Below, in pieces: positions 55,025 to 64,000 of a stretch of DNA of 64,000 nucleotides. The position numbers and the translations under genes were made by a program. Every line of letters starts with the position of its first letter. Positions within the stretch are counted from its first letter, which is position 1. The notes below the pieces were generated by a model that had not been told where the DNA came from, did no database searches, and was given only the letters and a program-made list of their open reading frames with translations. This stretch comes from Hyphomicrobiales bacterium (GTDB lineage Bacteria; Pseudomonadota; Alphaproteobacteria; Rhizobiales; Rhizobiaceae): contig QEVK01000008.1 of the NCBI GenBank assembly GCA_003577315.1, positions 62,001 to 126,000 of the forward strand, read 5' to 3'.

Positions 55025-55466
55025 TCGACCAAGCCCTTGGCATTTCTTCGGAATTTGCCTTTGGGCGCTCCCCTAAGAAAATCATTGAAACCCGCTGCTG
55101 GCACGCTCACGGCACAGCAAGGGGTCAATCATGGTGTAACCGGCAAGATCAGGTGGCACGGGGCGAGGTTGTCCGGGGTATCGGGGACGGGCCGGCACGG
55201 AACATCCGGCACCGGACCCCGCGCTTGTGCCGGCGCCTGCGCCGCCATCCTCCTTCCCCCCCGCCCCGCGAGGCCGCCCGCGAGCCGCGCAGGACAGCCA
55301 ACCGCGAACACGCACCCCACCGCGCCTGCGCCGTCTTCGCCTGCGCGTTTCGCCCGATGGTCCGGTCCGGTGAGCCGGAGCGCCTGAAGCCGCCCTCCCC
55401 TGCCTCACGTCAGGCCGCCCGCGCCTCGGATGGCCGCTCAATCCTTCCTCAAACTCCTTCTCCTTC
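55025..55466. other. 442-bp gap downstream of tRNA-Pro without a supported gene
   Basis: Open frames exist on both strands but are arginine/proline-rich low-complexity translations typical of high-GC noise. There is no clear ribosome-binding site, no tRNA-end duplication that I can see, and no hairpin with a T-run. Confidence 0.5.
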
Positions 55467-56999
55467 CTATGCCGCCTGCGCCCGCCGCTCGCCGGCCATG
55501 CGCCATGAGATCGCCTCGGCGAGATGGATGCGCTTCACCGTGTCCGACCCGTCGAGGTCGGCCAGCGTGCGCGAGACGCGCAGCACGCGATGATAGGCGC
55601 GCGCCGAAAGGGCGAGCCTGTCGCTGGCCTCGCGCAGGAGGGCGGCGCCGCCGGCGTCGGGCGCGGCGATCTCCTCGATCATCGCCGCCGGGCACAGCGC
55701 GTTGGTCGTCACGCGATCGAGGCCGCGCGCCTCGTAGCGCTCGGCCTGCACGGCGCGGGCGCGCGCGACGCGCGCGGCGACCGTCGCGCTCGGCTCGGCG
55801 CGGGCCGGGCCGATCAGGTCGGCGGCGGAGACCGACGGCACGTCGATGGAGAGATCGATGCGGTCGAGCATGGGGCCGGAGATGCGCGCGCGGTAGTCGG
55901 CCTCGCAGCGCGGGCCGCGCGCGCAGCGGAAGCCCGGCTCGCCGGCCATGCCGCAGCGGCACGGGTTCATCGCCGCGACGAGCTGGAAGCGGGCGGGATA
56001 GGTGACGCGGCCGTTGGCGCGCGCGATGGCGCATTCCCCGCTCTCCAGCGGCTGGCGCAGCGAATCGAGCACTTGCGGCGAGAATTCGGGCAGCTCGTCG
56101 AGGAAGAGCACGCCGCGATGCGCCAGCGAAGCCTCGCCCGGGCGCACCCGCGCGCCGCCCCCGACCAGCGCCGCCATGGTCGCCGAATGGTGCGGGGCGC
56201 GAAACGGCCGCCGGTCCGACAGCCGGCCGCCGGCGATCTCGCCGGCCAGCGAGGCGATCATCGACACTTCCAGCAACTCGCGCGGGGAGAGCTTCGGCAG
56301 GATCGAGGGCAGGCGCTGCGCCAGCATCGACTTGCCCGCGCCCGGCGGGCCGACCATCATGAGGTTGTGGCCGCCGGCCGCCGCCACCTCCAGCGCGCGT
56401 CGGGCGCTTTCCTGGCCCTTGATGTCGGCGAGGTCGGGCAGGTTGCCGGCGGCCGCATGCGTCGCCGGCTCCGGCCGCGACAGCACCTGCACGCCGCGGA
56501 AATGGTTGGCGATGGCGATCAGGCTGCGCGGGGCGAGGATGTCGATGTCGGCCCCGGCCCATGCCGCCTCGGCGCCGACGGCGTGCGGGCAGATCAGCCC
56601 CTTGCCGAGCGCGTTGGCGCCGATCGCCGCCGGCAGCGCGCCCGCCACCGGCGCAGTGGCACCGTCGAGCGCAAGCTCGCCGAGCACGACATAGCCCGCC
56701 AGCGCATCGTGCGGGATGGCGCCGAGCGCCGTCATCAGGCCGAGCGCGATCGGCAGGTCGTAATGGCTGCCCTCCTTGGGCAGGTCGGCGGGCGCGAGAT
56801 TGACCGTCACCCGCTTGGCCGGCATCGACAGCCCCGAGGCGTGGAGCGCCGCCTGCACCCGCTCGCGGCTCTCGATCACCGCCTTGTCGGCGAGGCCGAC
56901 GATCTGCATGCCGACCTTGCCGGGCGCGACCATCACCTGAACGTCGACCGGAACGGCCTCGATGCCCTGGAATGCCACGGTGGTGACGCGCGCGATCAC
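55467..56999 (-). CDS. YifB/ComM family magnesium-chelatase-like AAA+ ATPase
   Basis: A 510-residue protein: an N-terminal Lon-protease-like S5/ChlI domain (IVGLADKAVIESRERVQAAL, APADLPKEGSHYDLPIALG), then an AAA+ domain with Walker A GPPGAGKSMLAQRLPSILP and Walker B GVLFLDELPEF, and a C-terminal ChlI domain (ISGPMLDRIDLSIDVP). ComM-type proteins are branch-migration helicases that promote recombination of incoming DNA during transformation. Such a protein would also suit recombination of GTA-delivered DNA, but this link is inference. Length and motifs are intact. Confidence 0.93.
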   Translation of the reverse strand: MIARVTTVAFQGIEAVPVDVQVMVAPGKVGMQIVGLADKAVIESRERVQAALHASGLSMPAKRVTVNLAPADLPKEGSHYDLPIALGLMTALGAIPHDALAGYVVLGELALDGATAPVAGALPAAIGANALGKGLICPHAVGAEAAWAGADIDILAPRSLIAIANHFRGVQVLSRPEPATHAAAGNLPDLADIKGQESARRALEVAAAGGHNLMMVGPPGAGKSMLAQRLPSILPKLSPRELLEVSMIASLAGEIAGGRLSDRRPFRAPHHSATMAALVGGGARVRPGEASLAHRGVLFLDELPEFSPQVLDSLRQPLESGECAIARANGRVTYPARFQLVAAMNPCRCGMAGEPGFRCARGPRCEADYRARISGPMLDRIDLSIDVPSVSAADLIGPARAEPSATVAARVARARAVQAERYEARGLDRVTTNALCPAAMIEEIAAPDAGGAALLREASDRLALSARAYHRVLRVSRTLADLDGSDTVKRIHLAEAISWRMAGERRAQAA

Positions 57000-57143
57000 G
57001 GCTCCCCTCCTGCCCTCGCCGAGCGCCTCGCGGCCGGATGCCCCTGCGTCCGCCGGTTGCGCTGATTTCGGCAGCTAATCACGGATTTCCACCGCAATCA
57101 AGAACAATTCATGAACAAAAATCGCGCATGGGCTGCGTCCCGG

Positions 57144-57159
57144 TTGCATGAGGTTGCAA
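57144..57159. promoter_or_regulatory. Inverted repeat upstream of the acyl-CoA synthetase gene
   Basis: TTGCA-TGAGGT-TGCAA is a 5-bp inverted repeat with a 6-bp centre. It lies in the 314-bp divergent region between yifB and the acyl-CoA synthetase gene, 155 bp upstream of the latter. It could be a binding site for a fatty-acid-responsive repressor; no matching consensus is certain. Confidence 0.3.
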
Positions 57160-57313
57160 ATACGGAACGGATGTTCGCATCGCGGCCACATCCCGCCGTC
57201 GGCCTTCCGGCCGGCCGGGCTTCGTTGCTGCGACGCAGCACAACGCTCTGGACAAGACGCCGCGTTCCGTCGAAGACTGCCGCCAGCAACCGGACAAGCG
57301 AGGAGGAATGACG

Positions 57314-58942
<1,629 letters not shown>

Positions 58943-58985
58943 GGCGCGGGGGCGCGCAGGCAACGCGCACGGAGACGATTCGGAC

Positions 58986-59837
58986 ATGGCGGCATCGGCA
59001 ACGGCACGGGTGGCGGCGGCGCTTGCGCGGCGGCGGGTGTCGCGCGTCGCCGAATGGGCCCGCCGGGTCTCGGCCTTCTCGCTGGTCCTGTTCGTCACCG
59101 CCGGCGTCGGCCACCGCTATCGCCTGGTGGAGACGGTGGCCTTCCTGTGGACGCTGGCGCTGGTGGCGGCGCTCGCCGTGCTCGGGCTCGCGCTCGCCGC
59201 CGGCGGCTTCGTCCGCCTGTGGAGGCATGGCGACAAGGCCGGCCGCGCCTCGCTCGCGGCGACGCTGCTGTCGGTGCTGGTGCTGGCGCCCTATGCGGCC
59301 GGCGCCTGGCTCTACGTCAGGCTTCCGGCGCTGACCGACATCTCCACCGATCTCGACGAGCCGCCCCGCTTCGCCATCGCGCCGAATTTCCGCGACGGGC
59401 AGATGAATCCCATCGCGCCGATCCCGCCCGAGGCGGCGTCCGCGCAGATGCGCGCCTATCCCGACGTGGCGGGGCGGCGGCTCGACGCCTCGCCGGACCG
59501 CGTTCTCGCCGCCCTCGCCCCGGTGGTCGCGGCGCGCGGATGGACGGTGCGCGGCCACATGCCGACCTCGTCGCAGACGCCGGAGGTCTCGATCGAGATG
59601 GAGACGCCGAGCTTCCTGCTGCGCTTCCCGGCCGACGCCGTGGTGCGGCTGACGGACGAGGACGAGACCACCTTCGTCGACATGCGCATGTCCGCGCGCT
59701 ACGGGCCGCACGACCTCGGCGCCAATGCGCGCCGCATCCGCGCCTTCATGGCCGGGCTCGCCGCCGAGCTGGAGCGCCAGTCGCTGGAGATCATCGACAT
59801 CCCGCCCTCAGACGGGGACGTAGACCGCGTCGATTGA
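58986..59837 (+). CDS. DUF1499 family membrane protein
   Basis: A 283-residue protein with three hydrophobic segments (about residues 28-45, 52-77 and 95-115) and a DUF1499 domain, with DISTDLDEPPRF and PSFLLRFPADAVVRL as conserved blocks. The function of DUF1499 is unknown. It starts 43 bp after the acyl-CoA synthetase gene, and its last 30 bases overlap the convergent hydrolase gene. Confidence 0.85.
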   Translation: MAASATARVAAALARRRVSRVAEWARRVSAFSLVLFVTAGVGHRYRLVETVAFLWTLALVAALAVLGLALAAGGFVRLWRHGDKAGRASLAATLLSVLVLAPYAAGAWLYVRLPALTDISTDLDEPPRFAIAPNFRDGQMNPIAPIPPEAASAQMRAYPDVAGRRLDASPDRVLAALAPVVAARGWTVRGHMPTSSQTPEVSIEMETPSFLLRFPADAVVRLTDEDETTFVDMRMSARYGPHDLGANARRIRAFMAGLAAELERQSLEIIDIPPSDGDVDRVD

Positions 59838-60713
59838 CGGCTCGCCTTCCGCGGCCACGACGCCGCGGCCGACGAGATCCTCCAGATGGGCGAGCACCGA
59901 AAGCCCCGCCGCGCCGTGAAGGCGCGGGTCGACGTCGCGATAGATCGCCGCCACCATCTCCTCGACGGTGCGGTCGCCCGATCTCAGCCGCTCGAGGATG
60001 GCGCGCTCGCGCATCTTGCGGTGGGCCTTCAGGCCGCGCACGAAGGCCGCCGGCTGCGTGACGGGGCCGCCATGGCCGGGCAGATAGAGCCGGTCGTCGC
60101 GGGCGAGCAGCTTGTCGAGCGAGGCCATGTAGTCGGCCATGGCGCCGTCGGGCGGCGCGACGATGGAGGTCGACCACGCCATCACATGGTCGGCCGAGAA
60201 CAGGATGTCCTGCCCCTCCAGCGCGAAGGCGGCGTGATTGGCCGCATGGCCCGGCGTCATGATCGCGCGCAGCGTCCAGCCGTCGCCCTCGATGCGCGCG
60301 CCGTCCTTGAGCGCCACGTCCGGCGCGAAGGCGTCGTCGCCGCTGGCGTCGAGCGGGTTGACCTCGCCGATCCTGAGCGGCCGCGCCGGCCGGTGCGGCC
60401 CCTCGGCCAGCACCGGCGCGCCGGTCTCGGCGGCGAGCCGGGCGGCGAGGGGCGAGTGGTCGACATGGGTGTGGGAGACGAGGATGTGGCTGACGGGCCG
60501 GCCGCGAATCGCCGCCAGCAGCGCGCGCAGGTGGTCGTCGTCGAGCGGGCCGGGGTCGATCACCGCCAGCGTGTCGGTGCCGACGATATAGCTGTTGGTG
60601 CCGTGGAAGGTGAAGGCGCTGGGGTTGCGCACGGTCAGCCGCGCCACGCCGGGCGCGACCGGAACGGCCTCGCCATAGGCCGGCTCGAAGGCGGTGTCGA
60701 AGTCGATGGCCAT
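59808..60713 (-). CDS. Metallo-beta-lactamase-fold hydrolase with winged-helix C-terminus
   Basis: A 301-residue zinc hydrolase. The motif HTHVDHSPLA holds the HxHxDH ligands, TPGHAANH the next histidine, FSADHVMAW the bridging aspartate, and LPGHGGPV the last histidine. A winged-helix-like tail (LHGAAGLSVLAHLEDLVGRG) matches LACTB2-like endoribonucleases and related glyoxalase II-type proteins. The substrate is not known. ATG at 60713 (MAIDFDTAFEP) was chosen over an upstream ATG at 60806 that has no homology signal. Confidence 0.9.
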   Translation of the reverse strand: MAIDFDTAFEPAYGEAVPVAPGVARLTVRNPSAFTFHGTNSYIVGTDTLAVIDPGPLDDDHLRALLAAIRGRPVSHILVSHTHVDHSPLAARLAAETGAPVLAEGPHRPARPLRIGEVNPLDASGDDAFAPDVALKDGARIEGDGWTLRAIMTPGHAANHAAFALEGQDILFSADHVMAWSTSIVAPPDGAMADYMASLDKLLARDDRLYLPGHGGPVTQPAAFVRGLKAHRKMRERAILERLRSGDRTVEEMVAAIYRDVDPRLHGAAGLSVLAHLEDLVGRGVVAAEGEPSIDAVYVPV

Positions 60714-60839
60714 GGCGTTACCGTGAATGCGTGAGCGTGAATGCGCGCCGGAGGGATGGCGAAACGAGTTGCCGCATATCACGGAAGGCCATATAGGGGA
60801 AACCATTGCATTCGTCTGCCCTGCCCGATGGAGGAGCCC

Positions 60840-61430
60840 ATGTCCGCAGCCGCCCTGTCCCGCCCGCTGGTGTCCCTTGCCCTGCCCGAACGCGGCCTCG
60901 CCCGCTATGCCATGCTGGCGTTGCTCGCCATTTCCGGCACGCTGATCCTGACGCTGGCCGCCAAGACCAAGGTGGTGCTCGGCCCGGTCGACCTCTATCT
61001 CGGCAACCTCGCCGTGCTCGCGCTCGCCGCCGCCTTCGGCCTGCGGCTGGGCCTGGCCACCTTCCTGCTCTATCTCGCCGAGGGCGCGATGGGTTTCCCC
61101 GTGTTCCAGTCCACGCCCGAGAAGGGCATCGGCATCGCCTACATGATGGGCACGACCGGCGGCTATCTCTTCGGCATGGTGCTCGCCACCGCCCTCGTCG
61201 GCTGGGCCGCCGACCGCGGCTTCGACCGCAACCCGCTCAGGCTGTTTCCGGTCATGCTGGTGGCAACCGTGCTCATCCTCGGCTTCGGCTTCGCCTGGCT
61301 GTCGACCCTGATCGGCGCCGAGAAGGCGTGGCAGTTCGGCGTGGCGCCGTTCATCGTTCCCGACCTCGTCAAGGCCGCGCTGGCAGCCTCGGCCGTTCCG
61401 GCGGTCTGGGCGCTGTTCACCCGCCGCTGA
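60840..61430 (+). CDS. bioY: Biotin transporter BioY (ECF substrate-binding subunit)
   Basis: A 196-residue membrane protein with six predicted helices. The conserved pieces are LGPVDLYLGNLAVL, EGAMGFPVF, and MGTTGGYLFGMVLA. BioY binds biotin and may work alone or with BioMN; no bioMN is in the window. ATG at 60840 (MSAAALS) has GGAGG five bases upstream; ATG at 60828 is an alternative. A strong terminator follows. Confidence 0.93.
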   Translation: MSAAALSRPLVSLALPERGLARYAMLALLAISGTLILTLAAKTKVVLGPVDLYLGNLAVLALAAAFGLRLGLATFLLYLAEGAMGFPVFQSTPEKGIGIAYMMGTTGGYLFGMVLATALVGWAADRGFDRNPLRLFPVMLVATVLILGFGFAWLSTLIGAEKAWQFGVAPFIVPDLVKAALAASAVPAVWALFTRR

Positions 61431-61451
61431 CCGGGCGCCCCCGGAAAACAG

Positions 61452-61492
61452 AACGGCCCGGCATCCCCGCGATGCCGGGCCGTTTCCTTTTT
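61452..61492 (+). terminator. Intrinsic terminator of bioY
   Basis: A 13-bp perfect stem AACGGCCCGGCAT/ATGCCGGGCCGTT with a 7-nt loop is followed by TCCTTTTT on the plus strand, 21 bp after the bioY stop. Confidence 0.9.
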
Positions 61493-61533
61493 GCGTCGGC
61501 GGCCAGGTCGTTTCGGCGTTTCACGGAAACGCC

Positions 61534-63591
61534 TTACTGCGCCGTCTTCGCCACCATGGTCAGCACGTCGTACTGCGCCACCGCCGCGCCGGTCTGGTTG
61601 GTGACGCGGCAATCCCAGCGCACCTCGCCGTGCTCGGCCCCGCTCCTCGGATTGATCTCCTTGCAGGTCAGCTGCACCTGCAACGTGTCGCCGGGGTAGA
61701 CGGGGGTGAGGAAGCGCAGGTTGTCGATGCCGTAATTGGCCAGAACCGGGCCCGGCGCGGGATCGACGAACAGGCCGGCGGCGAAGGACACGATCAGGTA
61801 GCCGTGCGCCACGCGCCCGTCGAAGAACGGGTTGGCCCTGGCCGCCTCCTCGTCCATGTGGGCATAGAAGGTGTCGCCGGTGAAGCCGGCGAAATGCTCG
61901 ACGTCCTCCAGCGTCACCGTGCGCGAGGCCGTGACCAGCCGGTCGCCCACCTTCAGCTCGGCCAGCGACTTGCGGAACGGATGCACCCCGTCGTCGCGCA
62001 CCGCCGCCCCTTCGAGCCAGCGGCCGGTGACGGCCGACAGCAGCGTCGGCGCGCCCTGCACCGCCGTGCGCTGCATGTAGTGGGAAAGGCCGCGCAGCCC
62101 GCCCAGCTCCTCGCCGCCGCCGGCCCGTCCCGGTCCGCCGTGGACGAGCACCGGCAGCGGCGAGCCGTGGCCGGTGGCGCTTCTGGCGCTGGCGCGGTTG
62201 CCGATCATGACGCGGCCGTGGAACGGGGCGAGACCGAGCACGACCTCCTGCGCGAAGGCCGGATCGTCGGTGAACACGGAGGCGACGAGGCTGCCCCTGC
62301 CGCGGCGCGCCAGCGCCACCGCTTCCTCCGCCTCGTCATAGGGCATGACGGTCGAGACCGGGCCGAAGGCCTCGACGTCGTGGACGGCGCCTGCGCGCTC
62401 CGGCCGCTCGCAGTAGAGCAGCACCGGCCCGACGAAGGCGCCCGCCTTCGCATCGCCCGAGACGAGGCGCGGCTCGGCCGGGTCGCCGGCCACGATCTCG
62501 GCCTCGGCTGCAAGCTCGCCGATGCGGGCGCGCACCTCCTCGCGCTGGGCGAGGCTGGCGAGCGGCCCCATGGTCACGGCCTCGTCGGCCGGATTGCCGA
62601 GCGCGACCTTGCCCAGCCGCTCGCGCAGCGCCTCCACCAGCGCCTGCGCATGGCGGCGCGGCGCGATCACCCGGCGGATGGCGGTGCATTTCTGCCCGGC
62701 CTTGGCCGTCATCTCGCGCGCGACCTCCTTCACGAACAGGTCGAACTCGGGCGTGCCGGGGCCGGCGTCGAGGCCGAGGGTGGCGGCGTTGAGGCTGTCG
62801 GCCTCCATGGTGAAGCGCACGGAGTTGGCGAGAATCGCCGGATGCGCCTTCAGCATGCGGCCGGTGGCGGCCGAGCCGGTGAAGGTGACGACGTCCTGGC
62901 CGTCGACATGGTCGAGCAGGTCGCCCAGCGAGCCGCAGACGAGCTGCACCGCGCCCTCCGGCAGGACGCCGCTCTCGACCATGCGCCGCACCACCTGCTC
63001 GGTCAGATAGGCGGTCTGGCTGGCCGGCTTGACGATGGCCGGCATGCCGGCGAGCAGCGTCGGCGCCAGCTTCTCCAGCATGCCCCAGCAGGGGAAGTTG
63101 AAGGCGTTGATGTGGACGGCCACGCCCTGCAACGGCGACAGGATGTGCTGGCCGCTGAAGGAGCTGTCCTTCGACAGCGGCTCGACCTCGCCGTCGATCA
63201 GGACGCGGGTGTTGGGCAGCTCGCGCCGGCCCTTCGAGGCGTAGGAGAGCAGCGTGCCGAAGCCGCCGTCGATGTCGATCCAGCTGTCGGCGCGGGTCGC
63301 GCCGGTGGCGGTCGAGAGCGCGTAGAACTCCTCCTTGTGCTCAGCCAGCGCCTGGGCGAGCGCCTTGAGCATGGCGGCGCGCTGATGGAAGGAAAGCCGG
63401 CGCAGCGCCGGGCCGGCCTTGTCGCGGCCATAGGCGAGGGCGGCCGAAAAATCGATGCCGGCCGAGTCGATCAGCGCGACGGGGCGGCCGGTCGAGGCGT
63501 CGAGGAGGGGCGTGCCCTCCCCCCGTCCCTCGCGCCATTCGCCACACACATAGCTTGCAAGTCGGCGGGTGGGGGGCGCCGCGACATTCAT
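61534..63591 (-). CDS. paaZ: PaaZ, oxepin-CoA hydrolase / 3-oxo-5,6-dehydrosuberyl-CoA semialdehyde dehydrogenase
   Basis: A 685-residue bifunctional enzyme of aerobic phenylacetate breakdown. The N-terminal aldehyde dehydrogenase domain (about 1-520) carries the cysteine in [11 protein letters not shown] and the [17 protein letters not shown] segment. The C-terminal R-specific enoyl-CoA hydratase (MaoC) domain (about 540-680) has [16 protein letters not shown] with the catalytic Asp and His. It opens the oxepin-CoA ring and oxidises the aldehyde. ATG at 63591 starts the conserved region. A paa epoxidase-type gene lies 5 bp upstream. Confidence 0.94.
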   Translation of the reverse strand: MNVAAPPTRRLASYVCGEWREGRGEGTPLLDASTGRPVALIDSAGIDFSAALAYGRDKAGPALRRLSFHQRAAMLKALAQALAEHKEEFYALSTATGATRADSWIDIDGGFGTLLSYASKGRRELPNTRVLIDGEVEPLSKDSSFSGQHILSPLQGVAVHINAFNFPCWGMLEKLAPTLLAGMPAIVKPASQTAYLTEQVVRRMVESGVLPEGAVQLVCGSLGDLLDHVDGQDVVTFTGSAATGRMLKAHPAILANSVRFTMEADSLNAATLGLDAGPGTPEFDLFVKEVAREMTAKAGQKCTAIRRVIAPRRHAQALVEALRERLGKVALGNPADEAVTMGPLASLAQREEVRARIGELAAEAEIVAGDPAEPRLVSGDAKAGAFVGPVLLYCERPERAGAVHDVEAFGPVSTVMPYDEAEEAVALARRGRGSLVASVFTDDPAFAQEVVLGLAPFHGRVMIGNRASARSATGHGSPLPVLVHGGPGRAGGGEELGGLRGLSHYMQRTAVQGAPTLLSAVTGRWLEGAAVRDDGVHPFRKSLAELKVGDRLVTASRTVTLEDVEHFAGFTGDTFYAHMDEEAARANPFFDGRVAHGYLIVSFAAGLFVDPAPGPVLANYGIDNLRFLTPVYPGDTLQVQLTCKEINPRSGAEHGEVRWDCRVTNQTGAAVAQYDVLTMVAKTAQ

Positions 63592-63596
63592 CTCGT

Positions 63597-64000
63597 CTAT
63601 CCTTCCTTCACTGTGAGGCCGAGCGGGGCGAGCTCGGCCGCGATCGCCGCCCGCCATTCGGCGAGCAGGGCCTCGTTGGGGACATGCCGCAGGCCGAGCC
63701 GCGCCAGCATGTCGTGGCGCGCGGAGCCGACGACACCGAAGCTCGCCGCCACGCGCGGGTGCCAGTAGTCCGCCGCCGCCTGCGCCTGCTCGCGGCCTTG
63801 CGCGGTCTCGACGATGCGCTTCAGCCCTTCCAGCCCGAGCTCGGCATGGCGGGTCTCGCGCGGGGTGATCGTGCGGAACACCTCGGCCAGCGGCTGGTAG
63901 GACACGCGCTCCAGCTCCTTCAGCTGGATGACGACCGCGCGGCCCATCAGCACGTTCATGGTCACGGCGTCGACCCAGCCCCGAAGCGGATAGTGGAAGA
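63597..64000 (-). CDS. Phenylacetic acid catabolism family ferritin-like protein (C-terminal part)
   Basis: The 3' 134 codons of a gene cut by the right edge. The product belongs to the PaaA/PaaC ferritin-like family (PF05138): GWVDAVTMNVLMGRAVVIQL and ITPRETRHAELGLEG contain the E-x-x-H type ligand region of a four-helix bundle. These proteins form the ring 1,2-epoxidase of phenylacetyl-CoA. Whether this is PaaA, PaaC or a paralogue cannot be decided from the fragment. The frame is open to the window end, so the gene continues. Confidence 0.82.
   Translation of the reverse strand, partial: FHYPLRGWVDAVTMNVLMGRAVVIQLKELERVSYQPLAEVFRTITPRETRHAELGLEGLKRIVETAQGREQAQAAADYWHPRVAASFGVVGSARHDMLARLGLRHVPNEALLAEWRAAIAAELAPLGLTVKEG

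Noticed and set aside
55082..55441. 119-codon minus-strand frame after the tRNA
   Set aside because: Contains a run of eight arginines and proline/alanine bias, no ribosome-binding site and no recognisable domain.
54948..55466. tRNA-Pro as integration site of a genomic island
   Set aside because: No integrase nearby and no visible repeat of the tRNA 3' end in the following 440 bp; flanking genes look chromosomal.
60714..60839. BioR site or biotin-related riboswitch upstream of bioY
   Set aside because: No TTATCTATAA-type box and no conserved leader structure visible in the short upstream region.

Overview
The window is GC-rich DNA from an alphaproteobacterium of the order Hyphomicrobiales (Rhizobiales), most likely a Phyllobacteriaceae-type organism (Mesorhizobium, Aquamicrobium or Nitratireductor relatives). 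The evidence is the FeuN/FeuP/FeuQ system, a Ros/MucR regulator, class 3 L-asparaginase, TIGR03808, DUF1491, DUF2336 and DUF6456 proteins, and a gene transfer agent (GTA) cluster with the standard alphaproteobacterial gene order. No species can be named from the sequence alone.

Layout. 1-3.6 kb (minus): cytochrome c maturation genes ccmI, ccmE, ccmF and the first codons of ccmH. 3.7-6.7 kb (minus): a 17 kDa surface-antigen-type lipoprotein and feuN-feuP-feuQ, a two-component system with its small periplasmic modulator. 6.7-21.3 kb (minus): a complete GTA structural cluster running from terminase (right) to the large tail-fibre/hub protein (left), ending in a small holin-like membrane gene. 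A sigma-70-type promoter drives it from about 21.36 kb, and an intrinsic terminator sits between the capsid gene and gp6. 21.6-31.4 kb: a class A penicillin-binding protein, a DUF1214/DUF1254 pair, DUF2336, DUF1491, a peptidoglycan-binding protein, a sensor kinase, DUF5330 and sufE.

30.5-32.0 kb (minus): a DnaA-like helix-turn-helix gene followed 10 bp later by a DUF6456 gene. These look like gafY and gafZ, the split form of the GTA activator GafA. GafZ is described in Caulobacter as an anti-terminator, which fits the internal terminator seen here. 32.0-34.1 kb: an AT-rich IS1595-family element inserted just upstream of gafY. It carries three overlapping passenger genes, one with a HEPN-like R-x4-H motif. 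34.2-35.2 kb: a small conserved gene and mucR.

35.6-64 kb is metabolic chromosome: S9 oligopeptidase, two cytochromes c, Fe-type superoxide dismutase, branched-chain aminotransferase, 2-haloacid dehalogenase, L,D-transpeptidase, a HerA-like ATPase, a methylmalonyl-CoA mutase-like protein, a Tat-exported repeat protein, L-asparaginase, an SDR, an SCP-x-like thiolase, betA and betB for glycine betaine synthesis, tRNA-Pro(CGG), a YifB/ComM ATPase, an acyl-CoA synthetase, DUF1499, a metallo-beta-lactamase-fold hydrolase, bioY, and phenylacetate catabolism genes running off the right edge.

The most interesting theme is GTA control. The structural cluster, its promoter with an embedded 13-bp palindrome, its internal terminator and the probable activator pair all lie within 25 kb. 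A 15-bp element abutting the GTA promoter recurs, with one mismatch, upstream of gafY, exactly where the insertion sequence has landed. No CRISPR array, rRNA operon or integrase was seen.
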